From the NCBI RefSeq assembly GCF_023706045.1, contig NZ_BQYL01000001.1, forward strand, positions 2,390,687 through 2,454,686: a stretch of 64,000 bases of DNA, read 5' to 3'. The position numbers and the translations under genes are program-made. Positions 16,240 to 28,111 of the stretch are shown in pieces (position 1 is the first letter of the stretch; each line of letters starts with the position of its first letter). The notes under the pieces are model-generated. The model saw only the letters and a program-made list of their open reading frames with translations, did no database searches and was not told where the DNA came from. The DNA is from Kangiella sp. TOML190 (GTDB taxonomy: Bacteria; Pseudomonadota; Gammaproteobacteria; Enterobacterales; Kangiellaceae).

Positions 16240-18135
16240 TTATTGTCCTATATGCTTGTTTAGAAAAATCTCTATTCTCCTATACAAATTCACAATGTTA
16301 TCAAAGTCCTCAAAACCATGACCTTCGTAAGTTTCCAATAAGGTTTCATACTTAATATCATGTTTCTTGAATTCACTTATCAAGCTATGGTAGTTACCCA
16401 CCGGAACACGAGGATCTTTACCACCATGTATTAAAAAGACAGGGACTTTAATCTTGTCAGCGTTATGAACAGCAGAGCGCTCTTTAACGAACTGTGGGTC
16501 ATCAATGCCCCAAGCCTCTTTCACAAATTTCCTACCTCCTTCAAAACGCCATGTATCAGCATTTTTCCATTCCTCTATATCATAAACTCCTACATAGCCA
16601 ATGGAGCACTGGTAAAGGTCAGGCTCACGAATCACACCCATCAAAGCAGCATAGCCGCCATAACTTGCGCCATAGATACATATCTTATCTTTATTAGCAT
16701 AACCTTGTTCTATAGCCCAAAGAGTCCCATCCGTTAAATCATCCTGCATTTCCTTGCCCATTTGCATATGGGCATCATACTCAAAATCGGAACTTCTTCC
16801 GCCAGAACCACGATAATTTAGTTGTAAAACTGCATAACCTCGATTGGCTAAAAACTGTGCCTCGACATCAAAACCCCAAGTATCTTGAATACCGTATGGC
16901 CCACCATGCACCAACACAACCATGGGTAAATTCTTACTTCTACCCTCTGGTAGGGTCAAGTAACCTCTAATTTCTAAACCATCGCGCGCCTTAAATTTTA
17001 TTGGCTTCATTGAAGCCATCAGCTCTCTTTTAATCCAAGGCTGTGAATTCAATAAAAACTTTAGTTTAAAGTTATTCAGATCGAATAAATAATAACTTCC
17101 AGGATTTTTACCACTCCAGACGTTGACCACTATGGTTTTACCATCTGCCGTTGAGTTTAGAAAGCTAATTTCTTGACCTTTAAAGGAATTCTTTAACGAG
17201 CGATGTACTTTAGCCAAAATATGTTTATTATCAAAAAATTCCGTTTCAAGATAGCCTGGCATTCTCTGAATGCCAATCAATTGACCGTTGATATGTTGGT
17301 TATTGTCAATACCGCTGATGATAGCCGAATCACCGGCCAGTGGCAGAACCATGGTTTGATTAGCGGTATCAATATCTATCTTATAAACACCACGCTTAGC
17401 ATCTTCTCCCGAAAGCTCAGCTATTAATGCATTGCTTTTAGTATCAATATCTAAAAGCCTGAAACCAATTTTCTTTTCGTCATATTCCTTAAATAAAGCC
17501 CAGTCGTCTTCTTTGCTAGCCTTCAAATAGACTCGGTATTTTTCATCATCACTATCAAAGCCAGTAGCAGCTCGAATCAAACCGGCGTTATCAGCGTGAA
17601 GAGAGCTAAATTTATCAGGCGCTGTTTCGACCCTTCTTGTTGAGCCCTTATAGACGTTCATTTTATAGGCTGCTTGAAAACCACGAGAGTTATACATTGC
17701 AACCAAAATGTAATCGTCATCTTCAGGCAGCATATTTAGGAATCTATAGTAAGAGCCATTAACTAATTTTGCTTTGCGCTTACCATCAATATTCGCAGCA
17801 AATAACACTCCGGCAGATCTAGGAACAGCAAGAGGCCCTACTCTAACTACCATAGAGGCATACACTCTTTCGTTATTTAACCAGCCGAAATCACCAACTT
17901 CCTGCTTATCTTTTGTGAAATCAAAACTTTGGATAATTTGCATTTTCTGCAAGTTTAGTACTACCAATTTTTTTTTGCCTTCGGACTCAACTCGCGCAGC
18001 CAAGTGTTCGCCGTCAGGTGATATTTTTAAAGCAGTTATATCGGAAAATTTAAAAAGTGTTTCTACTGGAATTTTTTCCGCAGAGATACTTAAAGAGAAG
18101 AGCACTAACCCCAAGAATATAAGAACTTTTTTCAT
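16240..18135 (-). CDS. Secreted S9-family prolyl oligopeptidase-like peptidase
   Basis: 631 residues with a signal peptide (about residues 1-19, ending SISA), then a beta-propeller-type N-terminal domain with repeated D/W-rich blades and a C-terminal alpha/beta hydrolase. The nucleophile is in GASYGGYAA (Ser near 489), with aspartate in GKDPRVP and histidine in YEGHGF. S9 enzymes cleave proline-containing or small peptides; here export to the periplasm or medium is predicted. Such enzymes are common in marine protein-degrading Gammaproteobacteria. It stands alone and is followed by a terminator. Confidence 0.9.
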   Translation of the reverse strand: MKKVLIFLGLVLFSLSISAEKIPVETLFKFSDITALKISPDGEHLAARVESEGKKKLVVLNLQKMQIIQSFDFTKDKQEVGDFGWLNNERVYASMVVRVGPLAVPRSAGVLFAANIDGKRKAKLVNGSYYRFLNMLPEDDDYILVAMYNSRGFQAAYKMNVYKGSTRRVETAPDKFSSLHADNAGLIRAATGFDSDDEKYRVYLKASKEDDWALFKEYDEKKIGFRLLDIDTKSNALIAELSGEDAKRGVYKIDIDTANQTMVLPLAGDSAIISGIDNNQHINGQLIGIQRMPGYLETEFFDNKHILAKVHRSLKNSFKGQEISFLNSTADGKTIVVNVWSGKNPGSYYLFDLNNFKLKFLLNSQPWIKRELMASMKPIKFKARDGLEIRGYLTLPEGRSKNLPMVVLVHGGPYGIQDTWGFDVEAQFLANRGYAVLQLNYRGSGGRSSDFEYDAHMQMGKEMQDDLTDGTLWAIEQGYANKDKICIYGASYGGYAALMGVIREPDLYQCSIGYVGVYDIEEWKNADTWRFEGGRKFVKEAWGIDDPQFVKERSAVHNADKIKVPVFLIHGGKDPRVPVGNYHSLISEFKKHDIKYETLLETYEGHGFEDFDNIVNLYRRIEIFLNKHIGQ

Positions 18136-18223
18136 GATTGTCTCGATTATTAGATATTTAATTTTGATTATTTTTCAATCGCACTATACCGAAAAGGTGG
18201 CGCGGATAGCAACTGTGTAAACC

Positions 18224-18613
18224 TTACTCGAATTTCCCTTCATTAAGAATTTGCCACAGTTCGACTTTATTACCTTCTGGATCGAGAAACCAAGCAAACT
18301 TGCCATAGGACTCTTCGCAGGGCTCAGCAACTATCTCACCACCATTGGCTTTAACCTGCTCCAGACAAGCCTCAAGATCATCAACAATAAGATTGAACAT
18401 AAAACCCTTGGTCGAAGGCTCGAAATAATCGGTATCCTCTTTAAAAGGCCCCCAGACCGTACAAGCTCCAGCTGGTGCTTGTTCGTGCTTAAAACTGGAG
18501 CCGCCATAAGTCGGTTCCAGCTCAAACCCTAAGGTATCTTTATACCAACTACCCAGTTTATCCCTATCTTTTGCTTTGAAAAACACACCACCAATGCCAA
18601 GTGCTTTACCCAT
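18224..18613 (-). CDS. VOC-family (glyoxalase/bleomycin-resistance fold) protein
   Basis: 129 residues with paired beta-alpha-beta-beta-beta modules: an IGGVFFKAKD first strand, DTLGFELEPTYGG, and a terminal FLDPEGNKVELWQ strand carrying the metal-ligand glutamate. VOC proteins include lyases and dioxygenases; the substrate cannot be told. It starts just after the rhodanese lipoprotein gene and may be co-transcribed with it. Confidence 0.85.
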   Translation of the reverse strand: MGKALGIGGVFFKAKDRDKLGSWYKDTLGFELEPTYGGSSFKHEQAPAGACTVWGPFKEDTDYFEPSTKGFMFNLIVDDLEACLEQVKANGGEIVAEPCEESYGKFAWFLDPEGNKVELWQILNEGKFE

Positions 18614-18622
18614 CCTTGTCTC

Positions 18623-19366
18623 CTATTGATCGTTTACCGAAGTTCCAAACTTTTGATGCAACTTGTCTTGATTGATTCCATTAGTAACTTTACTGTAGCC
18701 AAGCTTTTCTAAAGTTTCCTTAGCAATCCCTGAACGGCGACCACTGCGGCAATAAACGATAATTTCAGTATCTGTAGGTAAGTTCAAACTGCTAATGGTG
18801 TTCTCAATATCAGTATGCTGTAAATTGATAGCACTAGGATAATGGCCTGCCTGATACTCCTCTGCACTGCGCACGTCAATAATTACCGCATCAGAAACCG
18901 CTGGTGCTTTTTTTATCGCTAGTTTTGCCACTCTCTGCGATGGATCAATCTTAACATTGACCGCTGGATAAGGTGTTAGATCCAATAACTTAATTTCAAA
19001 ACCTGAAAAGGTTGCACTACGGGGATACCCTTCTTCGCCATTAGTATTTAACATTAACGTTTGTGCCGAGTCCTTATTTGAGGCAAGTAAAATAACCTGC
19101 GCATTGCCCGCCCAAACACATTCCGTACCTTTGGCACAGCGCGAGTCATTGGCTAACTGCATAAATTCAAGCTTAACGTCATCCAGAGTTAGGCTTTGGT
19201 TAAGACTTAAATCATAGGTGTTGGTAGTTTTAGGCTTCTTTGCGACTGTCTTTTGCAGGACCTCTTCAGACGTTTGCTTAGAAACTAACTGTTCATCAGC
19301 ACAGGCTATCAATAAGCAGCTCAATAGTAGCGCGGATAGGAACTTTGGAAAGAATAAGGTAACCAT
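18623..19366 (-). CDS. Lipoprotein with C-terminal rhodanese domain
   Basis: 247 residues. A type II signal peptide ends in a lipobox (LLIAC). Residues about 55-150 form a beta-rich domain with a conserved CVWAGNA motif, known from periplasmic hypothetical proteins. The C-terminal rhodanese domain (about 155-240) has the active-site loop YCRSGRRSG with the catalytic cysteine, so it may carry persulfide sulfur at the envelope. The fusion is unusual; no partner is obvious. Confidence 0.8.
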   Translation of the reverse strand: MVTLFFPKFLSALLLSCLLIACADEQLVSKQTSEEVLQKTVAKKPKTTNTYDLSLNQSLTLDDVKLEFMQLANDSRCAKGTECVWAGNAQVILLASNKDSAQTLMLNTNGEEGYPRSATFSGFEIKLLDLTPYPAVNVKIDPSQRVAKLAIKKAPAVSDAVIIDVRSAEEYQAGHYPSAINLQHTDIENTISSLNLPTDTEIIVYCRSGRRSGIAKETLEKLGYSKVTNGINQDKLHQKFGTSVNDQ

Positions 19367-19450
19367 AAATATTGCTTAATATTTAAACTTACCCCATTCT
19401 GAAAGTTCCGGCAGTTGAGATCAAGCCTCTTTATCCCTAAACGATAAACT

Positions 19451-20731
<1,281 letters not shown>

Positions 20732-20775
20732 TTATCCGTAATCGGCTCGCTTGATAACGCAGCCTTGGTCAAAAT

Positions 20776-21156
20776 TTAGCTGGCTATTCTACCACCAAGC
20801 CAAGCACCAACAAAGACCATAAATAGACAAATCAGCAGGTTTGAAGCGATATACAGCAAGGCTTTTTGGTATTGTTGATGCTGAAAGAGAAGTAGCGCCT
20901 CGATCGAAAAGGTAGAGAAGGTGGTCAAGGCGCCTAAAAAGCCAATCATTACACCCTGTTTTAAATTGATTGAGATATTCGACTCTTGCCAAAAAGTTAA
21001 TAAAAACCCAGCGATAAAACAACCAACCATATTGGCAATTAAAGTGCCCCAATAGACTTCATCACCAAACTTGGCCAAAGACCAGTCTTTAATCTGGAAT
21101 CGGGTTAAAGCGCCTAACGCCCCGCCAATGCCAATTGATGCCACTAGTCCCCACAT
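20776..21156 (-). CDS. crcB: Fluoride ion channel CrcB/Fluc
   Basis: 126 residues, four hydrophobic helices, with GGALGALTRF near the N-terminus, GTLIANMVGCF and GFLGALTTFSTF, all Fluc signatures. It exports fluoride as a dual-topology dimer. The ATG shares one base with the rarA stop (TAATG), so translation is coupled. No fluoride riboswitch is visible because the gene lies inside an operon. Confidence 0.96.
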   Translation of the reverse strand: MWGLVASIGIGGALGALTRFQIKDWSLAKFGDEVYWGTLIANMVGCFIAGFLLTFWQESNISINLKQGVMIGFLGALTTFSTFSIEALLLFQHQQYQKALLYIASNLLICLFMVFVGAWLGGRIAS

Positions 21157-22508
21157 TATGAGCGTCCCTTATTTCGATTACGATTACGATTACGGATCCA
21201 GTTTAACTTCTCGCCAATTTTCTTTTCTAATCCTCTATTCACAGGCTGATAATACTGCTGTTCGCCTTTGTCTTCTGGGAAATAGGTTTGTCCAGCCGCA
21301 TGAGCTTGTGGCTCGTTATGGTCGTATCGATATTCAGCGCCATAATCCAATTCTTTCATCAATTTAGTCGGCGCATTACGAATATGCAATGGCACTTCAT
21401 AAGAGGGATCCGACTTAACATCCGCCATAGCTGCTTTATAACCCGTATATACCGCATTGCTTTTAGCCGCGCAGGCTAAATAGGTCAAAGCTTGGGCAAT
21501 GGCGAGCTCACCTTCTGGACTGCCCAATCGCTCCTGCACATCCCATGCGTTTAGAGCAACGCTCAAACCCCGCGGATCGGCATTTCCAATATCTTCGCTA
21601 GCCATCCGCACCACTCGCCGCGCTACATACAAAGGATCAACCCCACCATCAAGCATCCGACAAAACCAGTACAAGGCCGCATCAGGATTTGAACCGCGCA
21701 CTGACTTATGTAAAGCGGAAATTTGATCGTAAAAATGTTCACCGCCCTTATCAAAGCGACGCAATGATTGGGTTAAAGTCTCCTCTAAAACTTGCTCATC
21801 GATAAGCCAAGAGTTATCTTCCTGGCTGTCTTTAGCCATAGCCAATTCGCCAGCAATTTCCAGAAAATTTAACAAGCGCCGACCATCACCATCGGCCGCC
21901 TCAATTAACATCGCTTTGCAAGGCTCATCAATGGCTAGCTTATATTCACCCAAGCCCTTTTCTTTATCGGACAAGGCATGCTCTATCAACTCAGACAAAG
22001 CGTCAAAAGATAAGTCTTTCAACACAAACACTCGAGCCCGCGAAAGTAAAGCATTGTTCAATTCAAAAGATGGATTTTCGGTAGTCGCGCCAATAAAAGT
22101 TACAGTACCATCTTCCACAAATGGCAAAAAAGCATCCTGCTGAGCTTTATTAAAACGATGCACTTCATCAACGAATAAAATGGTTTGCTTGCCTTGCGAT
22201 TGGTATTGCTTAGCCTCTTCTACCGCCGCACGAATATCTTTAACCCCAGCAAGCACCGCAGAAATGGTAATAAAATGGGCATTAGAATTATGTGCAATCA
22301 GTCGAGCCAAGGTGGTTTTGCCGGTTCCTGGCGGCCCCCAGAAGATTAAAGAAAAAGGACGCTTTGAGTCAATTGCCTGACGTAGCGGTTTACCCTCGTC
22401 CAGCAAATGCTTCTGGCCTACATAGCCCTCAAGCGAGTTTGGCCGCATTCGATCGGCCAGAGGAATATAAACATTGGACTCGTTAAAAAGGCTATCTTGC
22501 TGGCTCAT
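21156..22508 (-). CDS. rarA: Replication-associated recombination protein A
   Basis: AAA+ ATPase of the RarA/MgsA/WRNIP1 family acting at stalled forks. Walker [12 protein letters not shown] and Walker [10 protein letters not shown] are present, followed by sensor TTENPSF and the C-terminal tetramerisation region. I chose ATG at 22508 (450 residues); a GTG at 22514 would add two. [10 protein letters not shown] tail at the end comes from a short hexanucleotide repeat of gattac type. The gene abuts lolA and overlaps crcB by one base. Confidence 0.96.
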   Translation of the reverse strand: MSQQDSLFNESNVYIPLADRMRPNSLEGYVGQKHLLDEGKPLRQAIDSKRPFSLIFWGPPGTGKTTLARLIAHNSNAHFITISAVLAGVKDIRAAVEEAKQYQSQGKQTILFVDEVHRFNKAQQDAFLPFVEDGTVTFIGATTENPSFELNNALLSRARVFVLKDLSFDALSELIEHALSDKEKGLGEYKLAIDEPCKAMLIEAADGDGRRLLNFLEIAGELAMAKDSQEDNSWLIDEQVLEETLTQSLRRFDKGGEHFYDQISALHKSVRGSNPDAALYWFCRMLDGGVDPLYVARRVVRMASEDIGNADPRGLSVALNAWDVQERLGSPEGELAIAQALTYLACAAKSNAVYTGYKAAMADVKSDPSYEVPLHIRNAPTKLMKELDYGAEYRYDHNEPQAHAAGQTYFPEDKGEQQYYQPVNRGLEKKIGEKLNWIRNRNRNRNKGRS

Positions 22509-22514
22509 TAGCAC

Positions 22515-23231
22515 TTAGCCATTGACCGAAAGTTCGGGTGGTCTAGTTAAATCCGAGTCCAACAGCTGCTCACGCGAATCAATCAAATCAATCCCCGCAG
22601 GCGGCTTAAATTGAAACACGCCTTGGCTAAACTCTTGATTGTATTGCTGCTCAGAAAACTCGACCAAAGTTGTTTGTCCTAAGTTATCTTTGACTTTAAA
22701 AGCAACGAACTCATCGCCCTTAAACTCCATAATCATCAGCTCAAACAAGGCTTCTTCTGACTTAGGCCGTAAATGAAAAATGTACGTTTGCTCAAGACTA
22801 TCGTCCGAATTTTTATCGTTAGCAGCTGAATCAACCAAGCTTGCCACAATATAATCTTTTTCCATATCCACTTGCGACTTGCTCAATAACGCCGCTGGTG
22901 AATTGTCAAAAGAATCCGCTAAAGTTGACACATTAATCTGCTCAATATCCTTATCAAACTGCCACAAATTAGCACCATCAGAAACAATTTCCTGCTCATA
23001 AGGTTCGCTCACGATCCAGCGAAACTTCATAGGTCTTTGCAGTTGGAAACTACCCTTCGAATAATCTAGCTCGTTACCCAGCTCATCGATCACTCGCTGC
23101 GAAAAATTCGCTTCTAACGACTGGATTTTGCCTAACTTGGCCTCTAAATCTCGCGCCGCATCTGCATTAGCTAAAAGGGAAGTCAAACCCAATACAGAAA
23201 CACCCAACACTTTTAATAATTTTCTTATCAT
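22515..23231 (-). CDS. lolA: Outer-membrane lipoprotein carrier LolA
   Basis: 238 residues with a signal peptide (about 1-24, ending ANA), then the LolA fold: LEAKLGKIQSLEANFSQ, a PMKFRW segment and the aromatic-lined cavity. It shuttles lipoproteins across the periplasm from LolCDE to LolB. It follows ftsK, the conserved order. Confidence 0.96.
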   Translation of the reverse strand: MIRKLLKVLGVSVLGLTSLLANADAARDLEAKLGKIQSLEANFSQRVIDELGNELDYSKGSFQLQRPMKFRWIVSEPYEQEIVSDGANLWQFDKDIEQINVSTLADSFDNSPAALLSKSQVDMEKDYIVASLVDSAANDKNSDDSLEQTYIFHLRPKSEEALFELMIMEFKGDEFVAFKVKDNLGQTTLVEFSEQQYNQEFSQGVFQFKPPAGIDLIDSREQLLDSDLTRPPELSVNG

Positions 23232-23320
23232 TTCAATACCTTAGCCATATGACTACAGCTATTACTAATCTTTGTTATGTTATAGCCTTTTCAAACTGAA
23301 TTGGGGCTTAATTTGCCAGC

Positions 23321-25660
23321 TTAGTCCTTGGGTGGCGGAGGTGCGAGTACCTCCCTCGCCCCATTAGTCCCCATCTCGCTCACAATCCCTGCTGCTTCCA
23401 TTGCTTCGACCATTCTAGCGGCTCGGTTATAACCAATCTTTAAGCGTCTTTGGATACCGGAAATTGAAGCTCTGCGCGACTCAGTCACTATGGCCACGGC
23501 CTGGTCGAAAAGTTCATCTTGCTCACTATCTTCTTCGCCAGCCATTCCCGGCATCCCTGGTACTGGCACTTCGCTGGTGCCATTAATAATCGCATCAAGG
23601 TATTCCGGCTCGCCACGGCGTTTCCAATCTTCGACCACTCGATGAACCTCATCATCATCCACAAAGGCACCATGTACCCGCGTTGGAATACTGGTTCCTC
23701 CTGGTAAATACAACATATCGCCCATGCCTAACAACTGCTCCGCGCCCATTTGATCCAAAATGGTTCGTGAATCAATTTTCGAAGAAACTTGGAAGGCAAT
23801 TCGTGAGGGAATATTGGCCTTGATCAAGCCGGTAATCACATCCACAGAAGGTCTTTGCGTGGCTAAAATCAAGTGAATGCCTGCAGCTCGCGCTTTCTGC
23901 GCAATTCTGGCAATCAACTCTTCGACCTTTTTACCGACAATCATCATCATGTCCGCCAGTTCGTCAATCACCACTACTATCGAAGGCAGTTTTTCCAACA
24001 CCGGCGGCTCTTCTTCTAGGCCATCGGTAGGCTGCCATAAGGGATCTGGAATGGGGTCGCCTGACTCTATGGCATCAGCTACTTTCTTATTAAAACCGGC
24101 TAGATTGCGCACTCCAAGCGCCGACATTAAGCGGTAGCGCCGCTCCATTTCGCCTACCGACCAACGCAAAGCATTAGCCGCGTCCTTCATATCAGTAACC
24201 ACTTCGCATAATAGATGTGGGATCCCTTCATAGACGCTGAGTTCCAGCATTTTTGGATCGATCATGATCATGCGCAGATCTTCAGGGGTTGCTTTATACA
24301 ACATACTGATGATCATGGCGTTAACCCCCACCGACTTACCAGAACCCGTCGTACCAGCGACCATCAAGTGTGGCATTTTCGCCATATTGACCACAATCGG
24401 GTTGCCAGCAATATCCTTACCGAGCGCCATTGATAGCGGTGCTTTAGCTTTGTCAAAAGCATCGGAGGCAATGACTTCTCTTAAACGAACAATCTCACGA
24501 TTCTCATTAGGAATTTCAATGCCAACGTAAGTTTTACCTGGTATAACTTCCACCACTCGCACCGACATAGTCGATAGCGAGCGCGCTAAATCTTGCGCTA
24601 AATTACTGATTTTACTGACTTTAACACCTGGTGCCAGCTCAATCTCGAAGCGAGTGATCACAGGCCCAGGATGCACTTCCATCACCTGCACTTCCACTCC
24701 AAAATCTTTAAGTTTCAGCTCCAATAAACGCGACATGGCTTCCAGCGCTTCGGCGGAAACGGAAAACTTGGGTGGCTCCGGCGCATCCAACAATTCTACT
24801 TCAGGCATTGGCGTGATGGGGCCATCGAAGCCTTTGCCTAGATCCAGCGGCTTTTGCTTTTTCTTTACTTGTGCTTTTTGCACTTTCTTGCTCGGAGCCA
24901 ATGGCGCGATCTTAGGCTCGATTTTTACCGGCGAGCGCGTTTGCGCTTTGGCTTTTTCTTGCTCAAAGCTCTCTTGGCGCTTAACCACCACTTTTTTCAC
25001 TTCTTTTTGTTCAGCGCGTTTTTCTCTAGCTGAGGCCAACCAATCTTTAAACTGATGCCATCGATTTAGTGTCCACTCGCCAACTTTATCCATCAATTTG
25101 AGCCAAGAAATTCCAGTAAATAGCGTTAACCCCGACAGAAAAATGGCTAATAAGATTAAGGTGGTTCCATATAAACCTAGCCCATCTAAAATACCTGCAA
25201 TTAATGACTCGCCCAAAATCCCGCCCGAGCTATAACTGGGTTGGGTTTGCGGATCGAAAAAGTGCAAACTACACAGTCCTGCACCAGCAATAATTGCCAT
25301 TAATAGACCAGCACCTTTGACCAGCCAAAAACTTTTCGGGTGTGAATTTTCGAGCTTACGCCCGCTATAGACTAGGTAGCCGAAATAACCAACAATCAAC
25401 GGCACCAAATAAGCCAAATAACCGAACAGATGCAAAAAGAAATCGGCAAACCAAGCACCTGACTTACCCGCTAGATTTTGCACTCGCTGGCCATTGCCAT
25501 TGGTGAAAGAGCCTGGATCATTATGATGATAGGAAACCAATGCTAAAAAGAAAAAGATCCCCAGCGTGACCAGCAAAATCATGCCGCCCTCACTGAGCCT
25601 TTTTCGAAGCAATGCCTTAGCTTCCGACTCGGGTGTGTTTTGTTTGGTTGCTTGTGTCAC
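23321..25660 (-). CDS. ftsK: DNA translocase FtsK
   Basis: 779 residues: four to five N-terminal transmembrane helices (about 25-190) anchoring it at the septum, a short linker rich in K/Q/E (about 215-290), then the motor domain with Walker A GTTGSGKS and Walker [13 protein letters not shown], and a C-terminal winged-helix gamma domain ([20 protein letters not shown]) that reads KOPS/SRS sites and activates XerCD at dif. The linker is much shorter than in E. coli FtsK, like the SpoIIIE/short-FtsK type. Confidence 0.97.
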   Translation of the reverse strand: MTQATKQNTPESEAKALLRKRLSEGGMILLVTLGIFFFLALVSYHHNDPGSFTNGNGQRVQNLAGKSGAWFADFFLHLFGYLAYLVPLIVGYFGYLVYSGRKLENSHPKSFWLVKGAGLLMAIIAGAGLCSLHFFDPQTQPSYSSGGILGESLIAGILDGLGLYGTTLILLAIFLSGLTLFTGISWLKLMDKVGEWTLNRWHQFKDWLASAREKRAEQKEVKKVVVKRQESFEQEKAKAQTRSPVKIEPKIAPLAPSKKVQKAQVKKKQKPLDLGKGFDGPITPMPEVELLDAPEPPKFSVSAEALEAMSRLLELKLKDFGVEVQVMEVHPGPVITRFEIELAPGVKVSKISNLAQDLARSLSTMSVRVVEVIPGKTYVGIEIPNENREIVRLREVIASDAFDKAKAPLSMALGKDIAGNPIVVNMAKMPHLMVAGTTGSGKSVGVNAMIISMLYKATPEDLRMIMIDPKMLELSVYEGIPHLLCEVVTDMKDAANALRWSVGEMERRYRLMSALGVRNLAGFNKKVADAIESGDPIPDPLWQPTDGLEEEPPVLEKLPSIVVVIDELADMMMIVGKKVEELIARIAQKARAAGIHLILATQRPSVDVITGLIKANIPSRIAFQVSSKIDSRTILDQMGAEQLLGMGDMLYLPGGTSIPTRVHGAFVDDDEVHRVVEDWKRRGEPEYLDAIINGTSEVPVPGMPGMAGEEDSEQDELFDQAVAIVTESRRASISGIQRRLKIGYNRAARMVEAMEAAGIVSEMGTNGAREVLAPPPPKD

Positions 25661-25738
25661 TAATCTTATACCTTTATTTTTAGGTCATTCTACGCATTAT
25701 TGCTTTAAAATAAAAAGCCCATTGCGAATAAATTTATG

Positions 25739-26227
25739 CTATATCGAAATTGGCAAATTGGGGCTTTCTTTGACTTCTTCCATCACCATATAGGAGCGCG
25801 ACGCGCTAACTCCCGGCAAGGTCAATAACGTCTCGCCGAGCAGCTTTCGATAAGCTTTCATATCCGCAACTCGCGCCTTTAACAAATAATCAAAATCTCC
25901 CGATACTAGATGACACTCCAGAATCATTGGGATCTCCATAACCGCCTGTTTAAAGTCTTCGAATACATCCGGCGAGGTTCTCGATAGCCGAATTTCCACA
26001 AAAACTAATAACGAAGCCGACAACTTTAGCGGATTTAGACGAGCGCCATAGCCTTCAATAAAGCCATTGGCTTCAAGCCTTTTCACCCGCTCCAAGCAAG
26101 GAGTAGCGCTTAAACCGACCTTTTTGGCCAATTCTACATTGGATATACGACCATTGTTCTGCAATTCATTCAAAATTCGCAGATCAATTCGATCGAGTAT
26201 CTGAGTGCTAGCGCTTTGAGTTCTCAA
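25739..26227 (-). CDS. lrp: Leucine-responsive regulatory protein (Lrp/AsnC family)
   Basis: 162 residues: N-terminal HTH (LRILNELQNNGRISNVELA, TPCLERVKRLE) and C-terminal RAM ligand-binding domain with VSGDFDYLLKARV. It is divergent from ald, which suggests it regulates alanine dehydrogenase, and lies upstream of ftsK as in E. coli. Confidence 0.93.
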   Translation of the reverse strand: MRTQSASTQILDRIDLRILNELQNNGRISNVELAKKVGLSATPCLERVKRLEANGFIEGYGARLNPLKLSASLLVFVEIRLSRTSPDVFEDFKQAVMEIPMILECHLVSGDFDYLLKARVADMKAYRKLLGETLLTLPGVSASRSYMVMEEVKESPNLPISI

Positions 26228-26289
26228 AGTATTTTTAACTACAAAATCCTATAATTTAGTTATTTATACTACAATTATTCATTTTATAG

Positions 26290-26397
26290 CAAATAATTCT
26301 TTAAAAACCGCATTATAATAGCGTATCTCTCTGTTGTAGATTCTTATGTTTATAACCAACCTATTGTTTGCTTTGAGCATCGTTTTGGAGACAGCTT
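26290..26397 (+). promoter_or_regulatory. ald promoter region and ribosome-binding site in the lrp-ald divergon
   Basis: A perfect -10 TATAAT lies at 26314-26319 with a poor -35 upstream, as for an activated promoter. GGAG at 26387-26390 is 7 nt from the ald ATG. AT-rich tracts between 26230 and 26310 would suit Lrp binding. Lrp control is inferred from the divergent layout. Confidence 0.45.
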
Positions 26398-27522
26398 ATG
26401 TTAATTGGGGTTCCTAAAGAAATTAAAAACCATGAGTACCGTGTTGGAATGGTTCCAGGCAGTGTGCGTGAGCTGATTGCTCATGGTCATCAAGTAGTTG
26501 TCGAGCATAATGCCGGCAGCGGTATTGGTTTTACTGATGCTGATTATGAAAATGTTGGCGCCACGGTAGTCTCCTCTGCAGAAGAAGTTTTTGCCCAAGC
26601 TGATATGATCGTCAAGGTCAAAGAACCGCTGGCAGAAGAGCGCGCCCGTTTACGCGACGGTCAAATTCTCTTTACTTATTTGCATCTTGCGCCTGATCTA
26701 CCGCAAACCCAAGACTTGGTGAAATCAGGTTCAATTTGTATTGCCTATGAAACGGTGACCAGTCGTAATGGCGGATTACCTTTATTAGCGCCAATGTCAG
26801 AAGTGGCTGGGCGTATGTCGATCCAAGCTGGTGCTGAGTGTTTAGAAAAATCATCCGGCGGTCGTGGCATGCTGTTAGGAGGTGTTCCTGGGGTGTCGCC
26901 AGCAAAAGTTGTGGTGATTGGCGGCGGCGTGGTTGGTACCAACGCCATTAAAATGGCAGTTGGCATGGGCGCTCGAGTGATTGTGCTGGATCGTAATGTG
27001 GACGTCTTGCGTCGCATCGATGCTGAATTTGGTACTCAAGTAGAAACCGTTTACTCAAGCCACGACTCCTTGGAGCGTCATGTAACTTCAGCGGATCTGG
27101 TGATTGGCGGCGTCTTAATTCCAGGCGCGGCAGCACCGAAATTGGTCACCGCGGAAATGGTTAAAAACATGAAGCCAGGCGCAGTCTTGGTGGACGTTGC
27201 TATCGACCAAGGTGGTTGCTTTGAAACTTCACATGCCACGACTCATGACGAACCAACTTTTATCGTTGATGACGTGGTGCATTACTGCGTAGCCAATATG
27301 CCAGGCGCAGTACCAAGAACTTCGACCTTTGCACTGAACAACGCCACTTTGCCTTTTATTATCGACATTGCTAATAAAGGTTACAAGATGGCCTTAGCTT
27401 CCGATGGACACCTACTCAATGGTCTTAATGTTTATCGCGGCAAAGTTACTGAAAAATCCGTTGCTGAGAACTTAGGTTTTGACTTTGTTGAACCGAGTGA
27501 AGCGATTGGATTAGACAGCTAA
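26398..27522 (+). CDS. ald: Alanine dehydrogenase
   Basis: 374 residues, standard length. It interconverts L-alanine and pyruvate plus ammonia with NAD. It has the KEIKNHEYRVGMVP start, the GHQV/ADMIVKVKEP substrate region with catalytic lysine and histidine (TYLHLAPD), and the NAD-binding GGGVVGTNA segment. It is transcribed away from lrp and ends at a strong terminator. Confidence 0.97.
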   Translation: MLIGVPKEIKNHEYRVGMVPGSVRELIAHGHQVVVEHNAGSGIGFTDADYENVGATVVSSAEEVFAQADMIVKVKEPLAEERARLRDGQILFTYLHLAPDLPQTQDLVKSGSICIAYETVTSRNGGLPLLAPMSEVAGRMSIQAGAECLEKSSGGRGMLLGGVPGVSPAKVVVIGGGVVGTNAIKMAVGMGARVIVLDRNVDVLRRIDAEFGTQVETVYSSHDSLERHVTSADLVIGGVLIPGAAAPKLVTAEMVKNMKPGAVLVDVAIDQGGCFETSHATTHDEPTFIVDDVVHYCVANMPGAVPRTSTFALNNATLPFIIDIANKGYKMALASDGHLLNGLNVYRGKVTEKSVAENLGFDFVEPSEAIGLDS

Positions 27523-27540
27523 TTACTCAGCTAGAAAAAA

Positions 27541-27566
27541 AGCGCCACTTAATGTGGCGTTTTTTT
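27541..27566. terminator. Bidirectional terminator between ald and pqiC
   Basis: GCGCCAC and GTGGCGT form a stem with a TTAAT loop, flanked by an A run on one side and a T run on the other. It serves both convergent genes. Confidence 0.85.
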
Positions 27567-28110
27567 ACTGAGACAAGTCTTGGTTTATTTCCTGTGCTAA
27601 TTGCTTTAACGATTCGCGCATAGTTGCTACAGATTGCTCATAACCGGATGCTGGTAAGCTATTTTTAATCAGGAAGTTACGTCGTAAGCTTGAGTCATCT
27701 TTTAGTTGATAAGTCCCTGACAAAATCACGTCACCTTGTTGGGTCGGATAAAAGTGTTCCACAGAAACTTCAAGGTTGGTGCAGGTTTCGCAGCTGCTAA
27801 CAAAGCTGTAATTATTACTGGCTTGATTTAGATCTGCCATCAATACTCTGCGAATGGTGTTGGACATATCATCTGCCCAACTGTGGTAATTTGCCACTAT
27901 TAGTTTATGATTAGCATCGCGCATAACCAAATTAGTTTGATCCAAATAGTTCGGCACAGACACATCTGATAACTTGATCAAAGTCTGTCCCGGCGAAGGA
28001 TCGATGGCTACGGGTGTAGAGTCTAATAAGTAATAATTCATTGCGGGCGGACTACTCGAGCAAGCCGAAAGCAAGATTAATAAACTACAAAAGGTCATAA
28101 TGTATTTCAT
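27565..28110 (-). CDS. pqiC: PqiC-type outer-membrane lipoprotein
   Basis: 181 residues from the ATG at 28110 (MKYIMTFC); an upstream start at 28158 would lie inside pqiB and hide the signal peptide. The lipobox is LLSAC. The body matches the ABC-type auxiliary/PqiC (DUF330) family: NYYLLDSTP near the start. It should dock the PqiB tube at the outer membrane for lipid transport. It starts 1 nt after the pqiB stop. Confidence 0.9.
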   Translation of the reverse strand: MKYIMTFCSLLILLSACSSSPPAMNYYLLDSTPVAIDPSPGQTLIKLSDVSVPNYLDQTNLVMRDANHKLIVANYHSWADDMSNTIRRVLMADLNQASNNYSFVSSCETCTNLEVSVEHFYPTQQGDVILSGTYQLKDDSSLRRNFLIKNSLPASGYEQSVATMRESLKQLAQEINQDLSQ

Positions 28111-28111
28111 G

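Noticed and set aside
21172..21196. Hexanucleotide gattac-type repeat at the rarA end considered as phase-variable tract
   Set aside because: Only a few imperfect copies, in frame and at the extreme C-terminus; length changes would hardly alter function.
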